Counted from the first letter of the stretch, positions 8,168 through 18,234 are shown. The stretch is DNA of 64,000 nt from Enteractinococcus fodinae (GCF_031458395.1 NZ_JAVDYJ010000001.1:1364001-1428000); one strand, 5' to 3'. Program-made: numbers and translations. The notes: a model not told the origin generated them from the sequence alone.

Positions 8168-9936
8168 GGGTACACCTCCCGGAGATCCTCTTGAGAGCTT
8201 GCCATCAGGTACCGGTAGCGCGCTGAGCTACGTAAGAGCTCTTGGTGGGTCCCGACGGCGGTGATTTTGCCATCGTCCAGCAGGGCCACACGGTCGGCGA
8301 GGGCAACCGTGGAGGACCGGTGGGCAATGATCAAGGTCGTGGTGTTATCTAAGACTTCCCGCAATTGGGCGATAACGCGTTCTTCAGTCTTGGTATCTAG
8401 CGCTGACAGTGGATCGTCTAAGAGGAGCAGGGCAGGCCGTGCTGCGATAGCTCGGGCCAGCGCGATTCGTTGTCGTTGTCCGCCCGACAGCGAAAAACCT
8501 TGTTCGCCAATATGGGTATCAATCCCATCAGTAAGGTCTGCCACAAATCCGGCATCGGCCGCATAGAGAGATTCCCATGCGATTTCCTCGCGGACGGCCT
8601 CGGGGAGCTCGGGATCAACCCCTAAGAGCACGTTGTCGCGAACCGAGAAGGAAAACAGCGTGGTGTCTTCAAACGCAAAGGCAGTCAGACGGCGCAGATC
8701 CGCGAGGTCCATGTTGTGCACCGAGACGCCATCAATGGTGATCCGGCCACCGGTAATGTCAAAGATCCGAGGAATCAGTTGTAACAGGGTGGACTTGCCG
8801 TTGCCGGTGACTCCCACCAGGGCCATGGTTTCACCCGGACGGATGTGCAGATCGACTCCTTGGAACATGTCTTCGGCGTCCTCGGGAGCATCATGAAATC
8901 GAAAGCGCACATCCTCCAGGACCAGCTCCCCGGTGGCGTTTGGGAAATCAATTGGCACCGGGTTGGCAGGGGAGACGATGGTGTTGTCGGTGTCCATTAC
9001 TTCGAAATAGCGTTCCAGCGCGGTTGTGGTTTGGACCGCCTGACCGAACAGCATGCCCAACATTCTGGTCGGGCCGACCACCAGGGTAGCGGTCGCAAAG
9101 AAACTGGCTAATTGACCGACGTTCATCGCGCCGGCGTTGACCTGGAGCAGCCCGAGGAGCAGACACAACCCCAGCATTGATTCGGGCAGGGCCAGCATGA
9201 ACATATCAAACCGCGCCAGCGTCGTGGCTTTGCGGATTTCGTTATTTCGAAGCGACAGCGCATCGGTTTCAAAGTTTTTGAGGGCCTGTTTGCTGCGACC
9301 AAATGCTTTCAGTACCCGAATACCCTGGACCGACTGTTCGACCGTGGTGGATATTTCCCCATTGAGATCCTGCGACCGACGGGTAAGCACCGAGAATTCG
9401 CGTTGGAAGCGGTAGGTCAGGATCACAATCGGGATGATGATAATCATAAAGATTAAGGCCAGCAGCGTTGAAGACCGTGACATCATATACAGCCCCACCA
9501 CGATGGTAGCCGCAGACGAGACCATCATGATCATGCCAAAAGCAATCCACCGGCGAATCTGCGTCACATCTTGTTGGGCGCGAGACAATAACTGCCCGGA
9601 ACCCCAGTCGTTATGAAACGCCACTGGCATATCTAAGATCCGAATATAGAACCGCACTCGCATCTTGCGTTCGATCTCGGTCGACGGGCCAACGGCAAAA
9701 ATCCGCCGCAACCACAGTAGGACCGCTTCGACAAGCCCCAACGCGATAATCACCCCGCCAGCGATCCACACCGTCGCCGCCGTAGGTGACGTGTTGAGGT
9801 TATTGACTAAGACCTCGAGGACCTGCGGGATCATCAACCCCACGACGGAGGCTCCAATGGTGACGACTAATCCGAGAAACAACCGAGGGCGAATCGGCTT
9901 GATGATGCGCCATAAACGCCCCATGGCATGAATCAT
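8164..9936 (-). CDS. ABC exporter half-transporter, permease-ATPase (subunit 1)
   Basis: A 590-residue exporter subunit with an N-terminal six-helix membrane domain and a C-terminal ATPase. Walker A is GVTGNGKST, the signature is the canonical LSGGQRQRIALARA, and Walker B reads LLLLDDPLSALD, so the catalytic Glu is replaced by Asp, the hallmark of the degenerate site in heterodimers. I place the start at 9936 (MIHAMGRLWR) because GGGAGG lies 7 nt before it; the longer in-frame ATG at 9951 would contain that ribosome site in its coding sequence. The gene is followed by its partner with a 4-nt overlap and lies 21 nt downstream of the DUF1846 gene, so all four leftward genes may form one unit. 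Confidence 0.9.
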   Translation of the reverse strand: MIHAMGRLWRIIKPIRPRLFLGLVVTIGASVVGLMIPQVLEVLVNNLNTSPTAATVWIAGGVIIALGLVEAVLLWLRRIFAVGPSTEIERKMRVRFYIRILDMPVAFHNDWGSGQLLSRAQQDVTQIRRWIAFGMIMMVSSAATIVVGLYMMSRSSTLLALIFMIIIIPIVILTYRFQREFSVLTRRSQDLNGEISTTVEQSVQGIRVLKAFGRSKQALKNFETDALSLRNNEIRKATTLARFDMFMLALPESMLGLCLLLGLLQVNAGAMNVGQLASFFATATLVVGPTRMLGMLFGQAVQTTTALERYFEVMDTDNTIVSPANPVPIDFPNATGELVLEDVRFRFHDAPEDAEDMFQGVDLHIRPGETMALVGVTGNGKSTLLQLIPRIFDITGGRITIDGVSVHNMDLADLRRLTAFAFEDTTLFSFSVRDNVLLGVDPELPEAVREEIAWESLYAADAGFVADLTDGIDTHIGEQGFSLSGGQRQRIALARAIAARPALLLLDDPLSALDTKTEERVIAQLREVLDNTTTLIIAHRSSTVALADRVALLDDGKITAVGTHQELLRSSARYRYLMASSQEDLREVYP

Positions 9937-9957
9937 GGATGAGCCTCCCATACCCGG

Positions 9958-11487
9958 CTAGCTGCGATGATATAAGGATTTGCGCCAGTATACGGGGTCA
10001 GCGGTGACGAGCATGCCCAACTGCCGGAACATCGATTCATCGACTGAACCTAAGATTGTGGTGGTATGAACGTCGCATCCCCGCAAATGCTGCAGCTTTG
10101 CGATGGCTTTGCGAGCATATTCAGAATCAGCGGCAGAAACCGACAACGCAATGAGCACCTCATCGGTGTGCAATCGAGGGTTAATCGACCCAAGATGGTC
10201 AATCTTCAGCGTCTGGATCGGTTCGATAGCTTGGGGGCTCAGCAGGTGAACATCTTCGTCAATACCGGCCATATATTTCAATGCATTGAGCAACATCGCG
10301 GCAGAACAGCCTAAAAGATCAGAGGTCTTGCCCGTCAAAATGGTTCCATCGGATAACTGGACGGCGCTGGCTGGCTGGCCGGTACGTTCTGCTAATTGGG
10401 TGGCCGGGGCAACGACCGGGCGGTCATCTTTTGAGATCCCGATGCGCTTCATGATGACTTCGATCCGCGATGATACCGAGTCATCTGTGGTGTCCATGCG
10501 CCGTTCTTCTACCCGGGCCTTGTACCACCGCCGAATGATCTCCTGCTCGGCTGCCTCGGCACATACCGAATCGTTGCTAATGCAGTTACCAACCATGTTG
10601 ACGCCCATATCGGTGGGGGACTGATATGGGGATTTACCGTAGAGTTTTTCCAGCATGGCTTTGAGTAGTGGAAAGACTTCGACGTCCCGGTTGTAGCTGA
10701 CCGCTTGTTGTTGATAGGCGGCTAAATGGTACGGGTCGATGATGTTGTTGTCATCTAAGTCGGCTGTAGCAGCCTCATAGGCCTGATTCACTGGATGCTG
10801 GAGTGGAAGGTTCCAGATCGGAAAGGTCTCAAATTTGGCGTATCCAGACCGAATGCCGTGCTGATAATCGTGGTAAATCTGCGATAAGCAGGTCGATAAT
10901 TTGCCCGAACCAGGTCCGGGACCGGTTACCACCACAAGCGAGCGAGTGGTTTTGGCGTGCCCATTTTGTCCAAAACCCTCTGCTGAAATGATGCGTTCTG
11001 TGTCGGTTGGATAGCCCGCGGTGGGGTAGTGATGGGTAACTTTTAGTCCAGCGCGCTGCATGCGGTCGCTAAATGCAAAGGCATTGGCAAAGTCTGCCGA
11101 GAGCTGGGTGATAACCACGTGTTCGACCATGAAGCCTTGGTCGCGAAAAATATCGATCAGGCGAAGAGCTTCGTCCTGATACGTGATGCCAAGGTCGGCA
11201 CGGACTTTTTCGTATTCTAAATCTTTGGCGTTGAGCACCATCATGATCTCTAGCTCATCTTTGAGCTCGTGGAGCATAGAGATCTTATTGTTTGGGGTAA
11301 AACCGGGCAAAACGCGAGAGGCATGCAAATCATCAAAAAGTTTGCCGCCCATTTCGAGATAGAGCTTGTGGCCGATCTTCTGGCGTCGCTGAGAAATAAA
11401 TTGAGACTGCAGTCGGATGTATTTTTGGGAGTCGAAACCAATACCGGGGCGAAATGATGCTTCTTGGGTCAAATTCTCAGCTTCCAC
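9958..11487 (-). CDS. DUF1846 family protein
   Basis: A 509-residue cytosolic protein beginning at GTG (11487). It closely fits DUF1846: [52 protein letters not shown] and a glycine-rich [16 protein letters not shown] segment that resembles a phosphate-binding loop. Structures exist for this family, but its enzymatic role is not established. The family is scattered among Firmicutes and Actinobacteria. It lies immediately upstream of the ABC exporter pair on the same strand with a short gap. No catalytic call is made. Confidence 0.85.
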   Translation of the reverse strand: MEAENLTQEASFRPGIGFDSQKYIRLQSQFISQRRQKIGHKLYLEMGGKLFDDLHASRVLPGFTPNNKISMLHELKDELEIMMVLNAKDLEYEKVRADLGITYQDEALRLIDIFRDQGFMVEHVVITQLSADFANAFAFSDRMQRAGLKVTHHYPTAGYPTDTERIISAEGFGQNGHAKTTRSLVVVTGPGPGSGKLSTCLSQIYHDYQHGIRSGYAKFETFPIWNLPLQHPVNQAYEAATADLDDNNIIDPYHLAAYQQQAVSYNRDVEVFPLLKAMLEKLYGKSPYQSPTDMGVNMVGNCISNDSVCAEAAEQEIIRRWYKARVEERRMDTTDDSVSSRIEVIMKRIGISKDDRPVVAPATQLAERTGQPASAVQLSDGTILTGKTSDLLGCSAAMLLNALKYMAGIDEDVHLLSPQAIEPIQTLKIDHLGSINPRLHTDEVLIALSVSAADSEYARKAIAKLQHLRGCDVHTTTILGSVDESMFRQLGMLVTADPVYWRKSLYHRS

Positions 11488-12018
11488 AACACACTATTGT
11501 TCCATGGACACCGATGGGATCCTAGTTGGGGTCTCTACGGGGTCCCAAGTACTGCTGTGAACCCTACCCCGCAGAGTACGAATACGGTAAGGTGGCCGCG
11601 CTGCCGAACGCTTGCGACCACAATGTGTAGGGGTCTTCAGTGTCGTTCAACACAATCGATGGTGTTTATTCGACACAACACGCCGAGCAGAAAAATTCTT
11701 TTTCTGTGGATTAGATGAAGTTTTCACTGCTGTGGGGGTGTGGAGAACTTTTTGGCCAAACCGCTGAATCCGCAGCAGCTCGCCGAAGCGCAGGATTCGG
11801 GCGAAATGATCAAGCTGTGGACAACCCTGTGGGGGAATCGCAACAATGCAATCACAACATCTAGTTATCTCTTGAGTTCGTAATCCCAAGATGTAGTATT
11901 AATGATGTGGATGAGGTCATGAAGGCTTCACCAAGAATTCATTAGAAATACCGCGCGAACTTCACTTGATGTACCGCGGTAGTGGACCGGACAACGCACC
12001 GCTCAAGGGAGACAGATC
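11488..12018. other. Intergenic control region between the DUF1846 gene and nrdH
   Basis: About 530 bp without a convincing gene; the short frames found in it lack ribosome sites and family features. The right half carries the nrdH promoter and the two NrdR-like boxes described separately. The middle has two sequences one mismatch away from the DnaA box (TGTGGATTA at 11705 and TGTGGACAA at 11816), which alone are too weak to call. Confidence 0.6.
11852..11899 (+). promoter_or_regulatory. Tandem NrdR-box-like repeats over the nrdH promoter
   Basis: TCACAACATCTAGTTA (11852-11867) and TCCCAAGATGTAGTAT (11884-11899) each match about 11 of 16 positions of the palindromic NrdR box ACACWATATATWGTGT. 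They are offset by 32 bp, about three helical turns, as is usual for NrdR pairs. A promoter TTGAGT (11872-11877), N16, TAGTAT (11894-11899) lies between and under them, so NrdR bound to both boxes would block RNA polymerase. The nrdR gene is not in this window. Confidence 0.65.
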
Positions 12019-12270
12019 ATGACCGTGACCGTTTACAGCAAACCAGCATGTGTTCAGTGCAACGCGACTGTGCGTGCCCTGGATAAAAAAGGTATCGAAT
12101 ACAAAGTGATCGATATGTCCCAAGATATGGATGCTTTGGAACATGTTCGTGCTTTGGGCTACATGCAGGCTCCAGTTGTCATGGCCGGTTCTGATCACTG
12201 GTCAGGTTTCCGTCCAGATAAAATTGCGAGCTTGGAAGAAGCCAGCTCTACCGCTTCAACGGTTGCGTAG
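12019..12270 (+). CDS. nrdH: NrdH-redoxin, electron donor of class Ib ribonucleotide reductase
   Basis: An 83-residue glutaredoxin-like thioredoxin that supplies electrons to NrdE. The redox motif is C11-V-Q-C14 (KPACVQCNAT), and the diagnostic C-terminal WSGFRPDKI of NrdH is present. The size is typical. The start ATG has GGGAGA 7 nt upstream. It is the first gene of the nrdHIEF operon and sits about 120 nt downstream of the NrdR-like boxes. NrdH is normally reduced by thioredoxin reductase. Confidence 0.95.
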   Translation: MTVTVYSKPACVQCNATVRALDKKGIEYKVIDMSQDMDALEHVRALGYMQAPVVMAGSDHWSGFRPDKIASLEEASSTASTVA

Positions 12271-12309
12271 GCTGATTTTCTCACACAATGTATTGAAGGC
12301 AGGGGTAAA

Positions 12310-12786
12310 ATGACTACCCAGGTTCGAGATAGATCTTTCGTCAAGTCACCCGAGTCCCAGGACATGGTGGAGACCAACGCGAAGTTGATCTACTTTTCCT
12401 CGGTATCTGGTTATACTCATCGTTTTGCAGAAAAGTTGGGTTTTGAAGATGGGTATATGGCACGGCTGCCGTTGATTACCCGAGACCCCACACTGTATGC
12501 GCTGGAACCATTCGTTTTAATGCTGCCTACTTATGGTGCGGGCAAAGGCCCTGGGGTTGTTCCCAAACAGGTCATTAAATTCCTGAATGTAAAAAACAAC
12601 AGAGAGTTGATTCGAGGCGTCATCGCTGCTGGTAACACAAACTTTTATGACGCCTACTGTCTTGCCGGTGACATCATCTCGGCAAAGACGAACGTACCGG
12701 TTATGTATAGATTTGAACTGATGGGCACACCAACCGATGTGACCAAGGTTCGTGAGGGATTGGACGCATTTTGGCAACAACATTAA
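12310..12786 (+). CDS. nrdI: NrdI flavodoxin-like protein
   Basis: A 158-residue flavodoxin-like FMN protein that generates the oxidant used to assemble the Mn(III)2-tyrosyl radical cofactor in NrdF. The motifs [18 protein letters not shown] (FMN phosphate loop) and [13 protein letters not shown] and [16 protein letters not shown] are typical. The first 24 residues form an extension before the conserved core. AGGGG lies just upstream of the ATG. The last 16 nt overlap the start of nrdE, which implies translational coupling. Confidence 0.95.
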   Translation: MTTQVRDRSFVKSPESQDMVETNAKLIYFSSVSGYTHRFAEKLGFEDGYMARLPLITRDPTLYALEPFVLMLPTYGAGKGPGVVPKQVIKFLNVKNNRELIRGVIAAGNTNFYDAYCLAGDIISAKTNVPVMYRFELMGTPTDVTKVREGLDAFWQQH

Positions 12787-14945
12787 CTGAAGAAGAACTC
12801 ATTCAGTCGGCTAAGAAGCTTCCTGAGGCTTGGCAAGGGCTCGGATACCACGAACTGAACGCTATTTTGAACCTGTATGGTCCAGAAGGTGAGATCCAGT
12901 TCGAAGCGGATCATGCCGCTGCTCGGCAGTATTTCCTACAACACGTCAACAAGAACACCGTGTTCTTCCATAGTCGTCGCGAACAGATCGATTACCTGAT
13001 CGAAAACGACTACTACGAACCGGCGACCTTCGAACAGTACCCAGAGCAGTTCGTATTTGATCTCTATGATCAGGCTTATGCTCACAAGTTCCGGTTCCCG
13101 TCGTTCTTGGGTGCTTTTAAGTTCTACACCTCCTACGCCCTGAAAACCTTCGACGGCGAACGTTACCTAGAGCGCTACGAAGACCGTGTCGTAATGAACG
13201 CCCTGTACCTGGCCCGTGGTGACCAGGACATGGCCAAACGACTCGTCGATGAAATCATCTTGGGCCGTTTCCAGCCAGCGACTCCAACATTCCTGAACGC
13301 TGGGAAAAAACAGCGCGGCGAACTCGTCTCGTGCTTCCTGCTGCGTGTCGAAGACAATATGGAATCCATCGCACGTGGCATCAACTCTTCGTTGCAGCTG
13401 TCTAAGCGCGGTGGCGGGGTTGCACTGAACCTGACCAACCTGCGCGAACAAGGCGCCCCCATTAAGAAGATTGAAAATCAATCCTCTGGTGTCGTCCCGG
13501 TCATGAAGCTCCTGGAAGACTCGTTCTCTTACGCCAATCAGCTCGGTGCACGTCAAGGGGCCGGTGCGGTCTACCTGAACGCACACCACCCAGACATCAT
13601 GACCTTCTTGGACACCAAGCGGGAAAACGCCGACGAGAAGATCCGTATCAAAACGCTCTCGTTGGGTGTGGTCGTCCCAGACATCACCTTCGAGTTGGCT
13701 AAAAAGAACGAGCCGATGTACTTGTTCAGCCCATACGACGTTGAACGCGTCTATGGGGTGCCATTTAGCGAAATCTCGGTCAGTGAGAAGTACTACGAGA
13801 TGGTCGATGACGCGCGGATCAAAAAGACCAAGATCAAACCGCGTGATTTCTTCCAGACCGTGGCAGAACTCCAGTTCGAGTCTGGCTATCCGTACATGGT
13901 CTTTGAAGACCACGTGAACGCAGCCAACCCGATCAAGGGTCGCATCTCGATGTCGAACCTTTGCTCAGAGATTCTGCAGGTCTCGGACCCATCCACCTAT
14001 AACGCGGATCTGTCTTACGATCACATCGGAAAAGACATTTCTTGCAACTTGGGTTCGATGAACATCGCCAAGACCATGGACTCCGAAGACTTCGGCAGCT
14101 CTATTGAAACAGCGGTGCGTGCACTGACCGCTGTATCTGATCTGTCAGATATCTCCTCGGTGCCTTCTATTGCTAAAGGTAACTCTGAATCCCACGCCAT
14201 TGGTCTGGGACAGATGAACCTGCACGGCTACCTGGCACGCGAACAGGTCCACTACGGTTCTGAAGAAGGCATCGACTTCACCAACATGTACTTCTACACC
14301 GTGGTGTATCACGCACTGCGCGCATCCAATAAGATCGCCATCGAACGCAACGAGACCTTCGGCGGGTTCGAAGAATCCAAGTATGCATCCGGGGAATTCT
14401 TTGATAAATACACCGATCAGGAATGGAAGCCAGCCACCGACAAAGTAGCGCAGCTCTTTGCTGAGGCAAACGTCCACATTCCTACCCAGCAAGACTGGCA
14501 TGAACTCAAAGCCTCCGTTATGGAGCACGGGATCTACAACCAGAACCTGCAGGCGGTCCCACCAACCGGATCGATCTCTTACATCAATAACTCGACCTCC
14601 TCGATTCACCCGGTCGCATCGAAGGTTGAGATCCGCAAAGAAGGCCGGCTGGGTCGTGTGTACTACCCGGCGCCGTACCTCACCAACGACAACCTCGAAT
14701 ACTTCGAAGACGCCTACGAAATTGGCTACAAGAAGATCATTGACACCTACGCGGCTGCAACCCAGCACGTCGACCAAGGACTGTCGCTGACGCTGTTCTT
14801 CAAGGACACCGCTACGACGCGTGACGTCAACAAGGCGCAGATTTACGCCTGGACCCAGGGCATCAAGACCCTGTACTACGTCCGCGTCCGCCAGTTGGCG
14901 CTTGAGGGAACCGAAATCGAAGGTTGCGTATCCTGCATGCTGTAA
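12771..14945 (+). CDS. nrdE: Class Ib ribonucleoside-diphosphate reductase alpha subunit NrdE
   Basis: Reduces ribonucleoside diphosphates to deoxy forms together with NrdF. The 724-residue length is normal for NrdE. Visible active-site features are Cys188 (ELVSCFLL), the N395/C397/E399 cluster (SNLCSEI), the partner Cys pair at the C-terminal tail (CVSCML, C719 and C722) and the [17 protein letters not shown] substrate loop. There is no N-terminal ATP-cone, as expected for class Ib. The likely start is TTG at 12771, inside nrdI, because no later ATG precedes the conserved [19 protein letters not shown] region. Confidence 0.95.
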   Translation: MATTLTEEELIQSAKKLPEAWQGLGYHELNAILNLYGPEGEIQFEADHAAARQYFLQHVNKNTVFFHSRREQIDYLIENDYYEPATFEQYPEQFVFDLYDQAYAHKFRFPSFLGAFKFYTSYALKTFDGERYLERYEDRVVMNALYLARGDQDMAKRLVDEIILGRFQPATPTFLNAGKKQRGELVSCFLLRVEDNMESIARGINSSLQLSKRGGGVALNLTNLREQGAPIKKIENQSSGVVPVMKLLEDSFSYANQLGARQGAGAVYLNAHHPDIMTFLDTKRENADEKIRIKTLSLGVVVPDITFELAKKNEPMYLFSPYDVERVYGVPFSEISVSEKYYEMVDDARIKKTKIKPRDFFQTVAELQFESGYPYMVFEDHVNAANPIKGRISMSNLCSEILQVSDPSTYNADLSYDHIGKDISCNLGSMNIAKTMDSEDFGSSIETAVRALTAVSDLSDISSVPSIAKGNSESHAIGLGQMNLHGYLAREQVHYGSEEGIDFTNMYFYTVVYHALRASNKIAIERNETFGGFEESKYASGEFFDKYTDQEWKPATDKVAQLFAEANVHIPTQQDWHELKASVMEHGIYNQNLQAVPPTGSISYINNSTSSIHPVASKVEIRKEGRLGRVYYPAPYLTNDNLEYFEDAYEIGYKKIIDTYAAATQHVDQGLSLTLFFKDTATTRDVNKAQIYAWTQGIKTLYYVRVRQLALEGTEIEGCVSCML

Positions 14946-14957
14946 AGCCAACATGAG

Positions 14958-14991
14958 GTGTGCCGTTTGAAATAGACTTCAAGCGGCACAC
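14958..14991 (+). terminator. Intercistronic hairpin between nrdE and nrdF
   Basis: Arms GTGTGCCGTTTGAA (14958-14971) and TTCAAGCGGCACAC (14978-14991) pair over 14 bp with one G-T wobble and a 6-nt loop. Outer ATGAG/CTCAT segments (14953-14957 and 14995-14999) can extend the stem. There is only a short CTTT after it, so it is either a weak terminator/attenuator or a processing or stability element between nrdE and nrdF. Confidence 0.6.
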
Positions 14992-15030
14992 TTTCTCATG
15001 TGAATTCAGCGCCAAAGTTTTATCTCGTAG

Positions 15031-16023
<993 letters not shown>

Positions 16024-16051
16024 TAACCAACTAATCCGCCGCTTCTGCAGC

Positions 16052-16092
16052 ACGCCTCGGCCCCGCCAACTATTGCGGGGCCGAGGCGTTTT
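16052..16092 (+). terminator. Rho-independent terminator of the nrd operon
   Basis: Perfect 15-bp stem ACGCCTCGGCCCCGC / GCGGGGCCGAGGCGT (16052-16066 and 16075-16089) with an 8-nt loop, followed by TTTT, located 29 nt after the nrdF stop. Confidence 0.92.
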
Positions 16093-16206
16093 GCTGTTCT
16101 CACAACAAAACCGCGCAGGAACGCTGTGTCATAGAGGTGCCCTGGCTAAGACAGATATGGGGCATAAGACCTGAATCCTGCCCATACTTCATCGCGAGAG
16201 TAGGAC

Positions 16207-16485
16207 TCAGGCGAATGAGGTGAATAACTTCTCTAACTTATCCAGTTCTTCTTGCTGAAATTCGTCATCCGCTAGGCACTCTTGTAAAGCCGATGAGATG
16301 ACGAGAAATCCTGCTCGATCGACCGCTTTAGATACAGCAGATAATTGGTGCACAATCTTTTCGCAGTGCTCGTCATCATCCACAGCATCAATAACAGCAG
16401 CTAGTTGGCCGTGCGCCCGACGTAATCGATTGATTATCTTCTTCTTTGCGACTGGATCGCTTTCTAATCCCGTAGAGGGCATCAT
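16207..16485 (-). CDS. cstR: CsoR-family repressor, CstR-like persulfide sensor
   Basis: A 92-residue all-alpha DUF156 protein. Two conserved cysteines, C41 (DEHCEKI) and C70 (ALQECLAD), are 29 residues apart, the spacing of the C36/C65 pair in copper sensor CsoR and C31/C60 in CstR. The copper-ligand His four residues before the second Cys is Ala66 here. Loss of that His with retention of the Cys pair is what separates persulfide-sensing CstR from copper-sensing CsoR. The divergent genes encode a persulfide dioxygenase-rhodanese and a TauE/SafE exporter, which supports the CstR assignment. The GGAG ribosome site is 6 nt before ATG 16485. It should repress itself and the divergent operon and release DNA on Cys di- or trisulfide formation. 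Confidence 0.85.
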   Translation of the reverse strand: MMPSTGLESDPVAKKKIINRLRRAHGQLAAVIDAVDDDEHCEKIVHQLSAVSKAVDRAGFLVISSALQECLADDEFQQEELDKLEKLFTSFA

Positions 16486-16518
16486 TACACGCTCCTAATT
16501 CGAGTGCTTCTTGCAATA

Positions 16519-16563
16519 ATTATACCCCATGGGGTATTCTTTCAATACCCCCCGGGGTATATT
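16519..16563. promoter_or_regulatory. Double palindromic CstR/CsoR-type operator with divergent promoters
   Basis: ATACCCCATGGGGTAT (16522-16537) is a perfect 16-bp palindrome. ATACCCCCCGGGGTAT (16545-16560) is a second copy with one central asymmetry, 23 bp downstream. Both fit the ATACCC-N-GGGTAT pattern of CsoR-family operators. A perfect TATAAT on the minus strand (16524-16519) overlaps the first box and should drive the repressor gene. TATATT on the plus strand (16558-16563) overlaps the second box and should drive the detoxification operon. Confidence 0.85.
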
Positions 16564-16601
16564 CAGGTCTTGGGAAGTAATAAACAAAGGAGCAAATCTC
16601 A

Positions 16602-16787
16602 ATGTGTCGAGCAGTGCAATGTGAAGTCTGTGAAAAAACCACTTGGGCTGGCTGCGGTCAGCATGTTGACACCGTCAAAGCTACGGTCGCCGCCTCGCAA
16701 TGGTGTAACGGAAACCATTCGCAGCAAGAAATCGATACCGCCAAAGCCCAGAAGCCAGGCTTCCTGGCACGGTTGTTTAGCCGCTAA
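16602..16787 (+). CDS. Small Cys-rich protein of the persulfide-detoxification operon
   Basis: A 61-residue protein with an AAAGGAG ribosome site. Cysteines sit at 2, 7, 10, 18 and 35 in the pattern MCRAVQCEVC, TTWAGCGQH and SQWCNGNHS, with His21 and His39 nearby, and the basic tail ends FLARLFSR. The CxxC plus C/H groups could bind zinc or carry persulfide. Similar small proteins with the W-x-G-C-G-x-H motif occur in actinobacteria, but I know of no assigned function. It is the first gene after the operator and precedes the persulfide dioxygenase by 22 nt, so it must be co-expressed with it. The function here is inference from context only. Confidence 0.8.
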   Translation: MCRAVQCEVCEKTTWAGCGQHVDTVKATVAASQWCNGNHSQQEIDTAKAQKPGFLARLFSR

Positions 16788-16809
16788 GACGATACACCAG
16801 GAGAACCGG

Positions 16810-18231
16810 ATGCTACTTGAACATATTTACGATCCCGATCTTGCCCAAGGCAGTTACCTCATCGGTTGCCAGGCTGAAAACACCGCCATTGTTGTGGACC
16901 CGCGCCGAGATATCCAGGTGTATCTCGATCTCGCGCAGCAGCATGGCATGGAGATCGTGGCGGTGGCCGAAACCCACATTCACGCTGACTACCTATCAGG
17001 GACGCTCGAGTTAGCCCATGCCACCGGAGCCCAGGTCTATGTCTCTGACGAGGGCGGCCCAGACTGGATTTATGGTAGCGGCTTCGATGATGCCGTGAAG
17101 ATGAAACATGGCCACCAGATCCCACTGGGTAACATCACGATTGAAGCAGTTCACACGCCTGGGCACACACCCGAACACCTTGCGTTCTTAGTCACCGACG
17201 GTGCCCAAACCACAAAACCAGGATTCATGCTCAGCGGAGACTTCGTCTTTGTGGGAGACCTAGGACGGCCAGACCTCTTGGACGCAGCTGCCGGAGGAAT
17301 AGACACTCGCTTCGAGGGAGCACGTCAACTCTTTACCTCCCTGCGTGACCACTTCCTTACGCTGCCAGACTATGTGCAAGTTCTGCCGGCCCATGGAGCC
17401 GGCTCTGCCTGTGGCAAGGCGCTGGGCGCGGTCCCAACCACCACAGTAGGCTATGAACGCAACTTCTCGTGGTGGGCAAAATACCTCGAAAATGACGATA
17501 TCGAGGGCTTTGTTGCGGAGTTACTCGATGCACAGCCTGAAGCTCATGCATACTTTGGCCGCATGAAAATACAGAATCGCCAGGGCCCAGCTGTGCTGGG
17601 TGAACTCCCAGAACTCGCCGAATACACTCCTGAGGAACTGCGGCCGCTGCTCGAACGCGAAGAAAAGATTCTCGTGGACACACGTAGCCATAACGCCCGT
17701 TACACCGCTGCAGTGCCAGGCGCATTATCTATCCCAGATCCTGGAAAGGCCGCCACCCACATCGCGTGGGTCTATAACCCCGAAGAAGAACATCGTGACC
17801 TCATCGTTCTGGCAGCGGACGCAGACGAGGCGGCACAATATCGTGACCACTTTATTCGGGTTGGAGTCGATGCACTGACTGGCTTCGTCCCCACCCTTGA
17901 CTCCCTTCTCGGCGAACCTGTTCCAACCATCACGTTAGAAGAACTAGACGCTGCTAATCCTGATGTCTTGCTCGATGTGCGAAACATCAGCGAATACACT
18001 GATGGATTTATCCCCGGAGCAACTCAGATTGCAGCGAGTCGTGTCGTGTGGGATCGAGATCGACTACCGCAAGACGGGACCATCATTTCCTACTGTGCCT
18101 CCGGGCGTCGCAGTGCGGTGGGGGCTTCAGCGCTACGGCACTACGGATATCATGTCGTGGAAGTCATCGGCGGCTATAACACCTGGGCAAACCAGCCCGG
18201 TAAGGTGCCAGCCAAGCAGCAACCACACTAA
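16810..18231 (+). CDS. cstB: CstB-like persulfide dioxygenase-rhodanese fusion
   Basis: A 473-residue three-domain protein. Residues 1-245 are a metallo-beta-lactamase-fold persulfide dioxygenase (ETHIHADYLSG with H56/H58/D60, HTPGHTPEH, SGDFVFVGDLGRPDLLD, LPAHGAGSACGK). Residues 270-360 form a rhodanese fold whose active-site loop lacks Cys (VLAADADEAAQ near 335). Residues 370-465 are a rhodanese with the active CASGRRS loop (Cys429). This MBL, pseudo-rhodanese, rhodanese order is that of staphylococcal CstB, which converts glutathione-like or low-molecular-weight persulfides with sulfite to thiosulfate. ATG 16810 has AGGAG upstream; the frame is open further upstream but that part overlaps the small Cys-rich gene and is not used. 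Confidence 0.88.
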   Translation: MLLEHIYDPDLAQGSYLIGCQAENTAIVVDPRRDIQVYLDLAQQHGMEIVAVAETHIHADYLSGTLELAHATGAQVYVSDEGGPDWIYGSGFDDAVKMKHGHQIPLGNITIEAVHTPGHTPEHLAFLVTDGAQTTKPGFMLSGDFVFVGDLGRPDLLDAAAGGIDTRFEGARQLFTSLRDHFLTLPDYVQVLPAHGAGSACGKALGAVPTTTVGYERNFSWWAKYLENDDIEGFVAELLDAQPEAHAYFGRMKIQNRQGPAVLGELPELAEYTPEELRPLLEREEKILVDTRSHNARYTAAVPGALSIPDPGKAATHIAWVYNPEEEHRDLIVLAADADEAAQYRDHFIRVGVDALTGFVPTLDSLLGEPVPTITLEELDAANPDVLLDVRNISEYTDGFIPGATQIAASRVVWDRDRLPQDGTIISYCASGRRSAVGASALRHYGYHVVEVIGGYNTWANQPGKVPAKQQPH

Positions 18232-18234
18232 CCG

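Noticed and set aside
11705-11824. Two DnaA-box-like 9-mers (TGTGGATTA and TGTGGACAA) upstream of nrdH
   Set aside because: Each has a mismatch to the consensus, there are only two about 110 bp apart, and no dnaA or dnaN is near. E. coli nrdAB is DnaA-regulated, but that is not enough to claim it here, and it is not an origin.
13167-13913. A 248-codon open frame antisense to nrdE
   Set aside because: It mirrors the codon structure of nrdE, has no ribosome site and no family features; nrdE itself is certain.
14145-14954. A 269-codon open frame antisense to the end of nrdE
   Set aside because: Same reasoning: shadow of a strongly biased gene on the other strand.
16207-16485. Copper-sensing CsoR assignment for the repressor
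   Set aside because: The copper-ligand His is Ala, and the neighbours handle sulfur and include no copper ATPase or chaperone.
16504-16809. N-terminal extension of the persulfide dioxygenase frame up to 16504
   Set aside because: The extension overlaps the operator and the well-supported small Cys-rich gene, and ATG 16810 has an AGGAG ribosome site and fits the family start.
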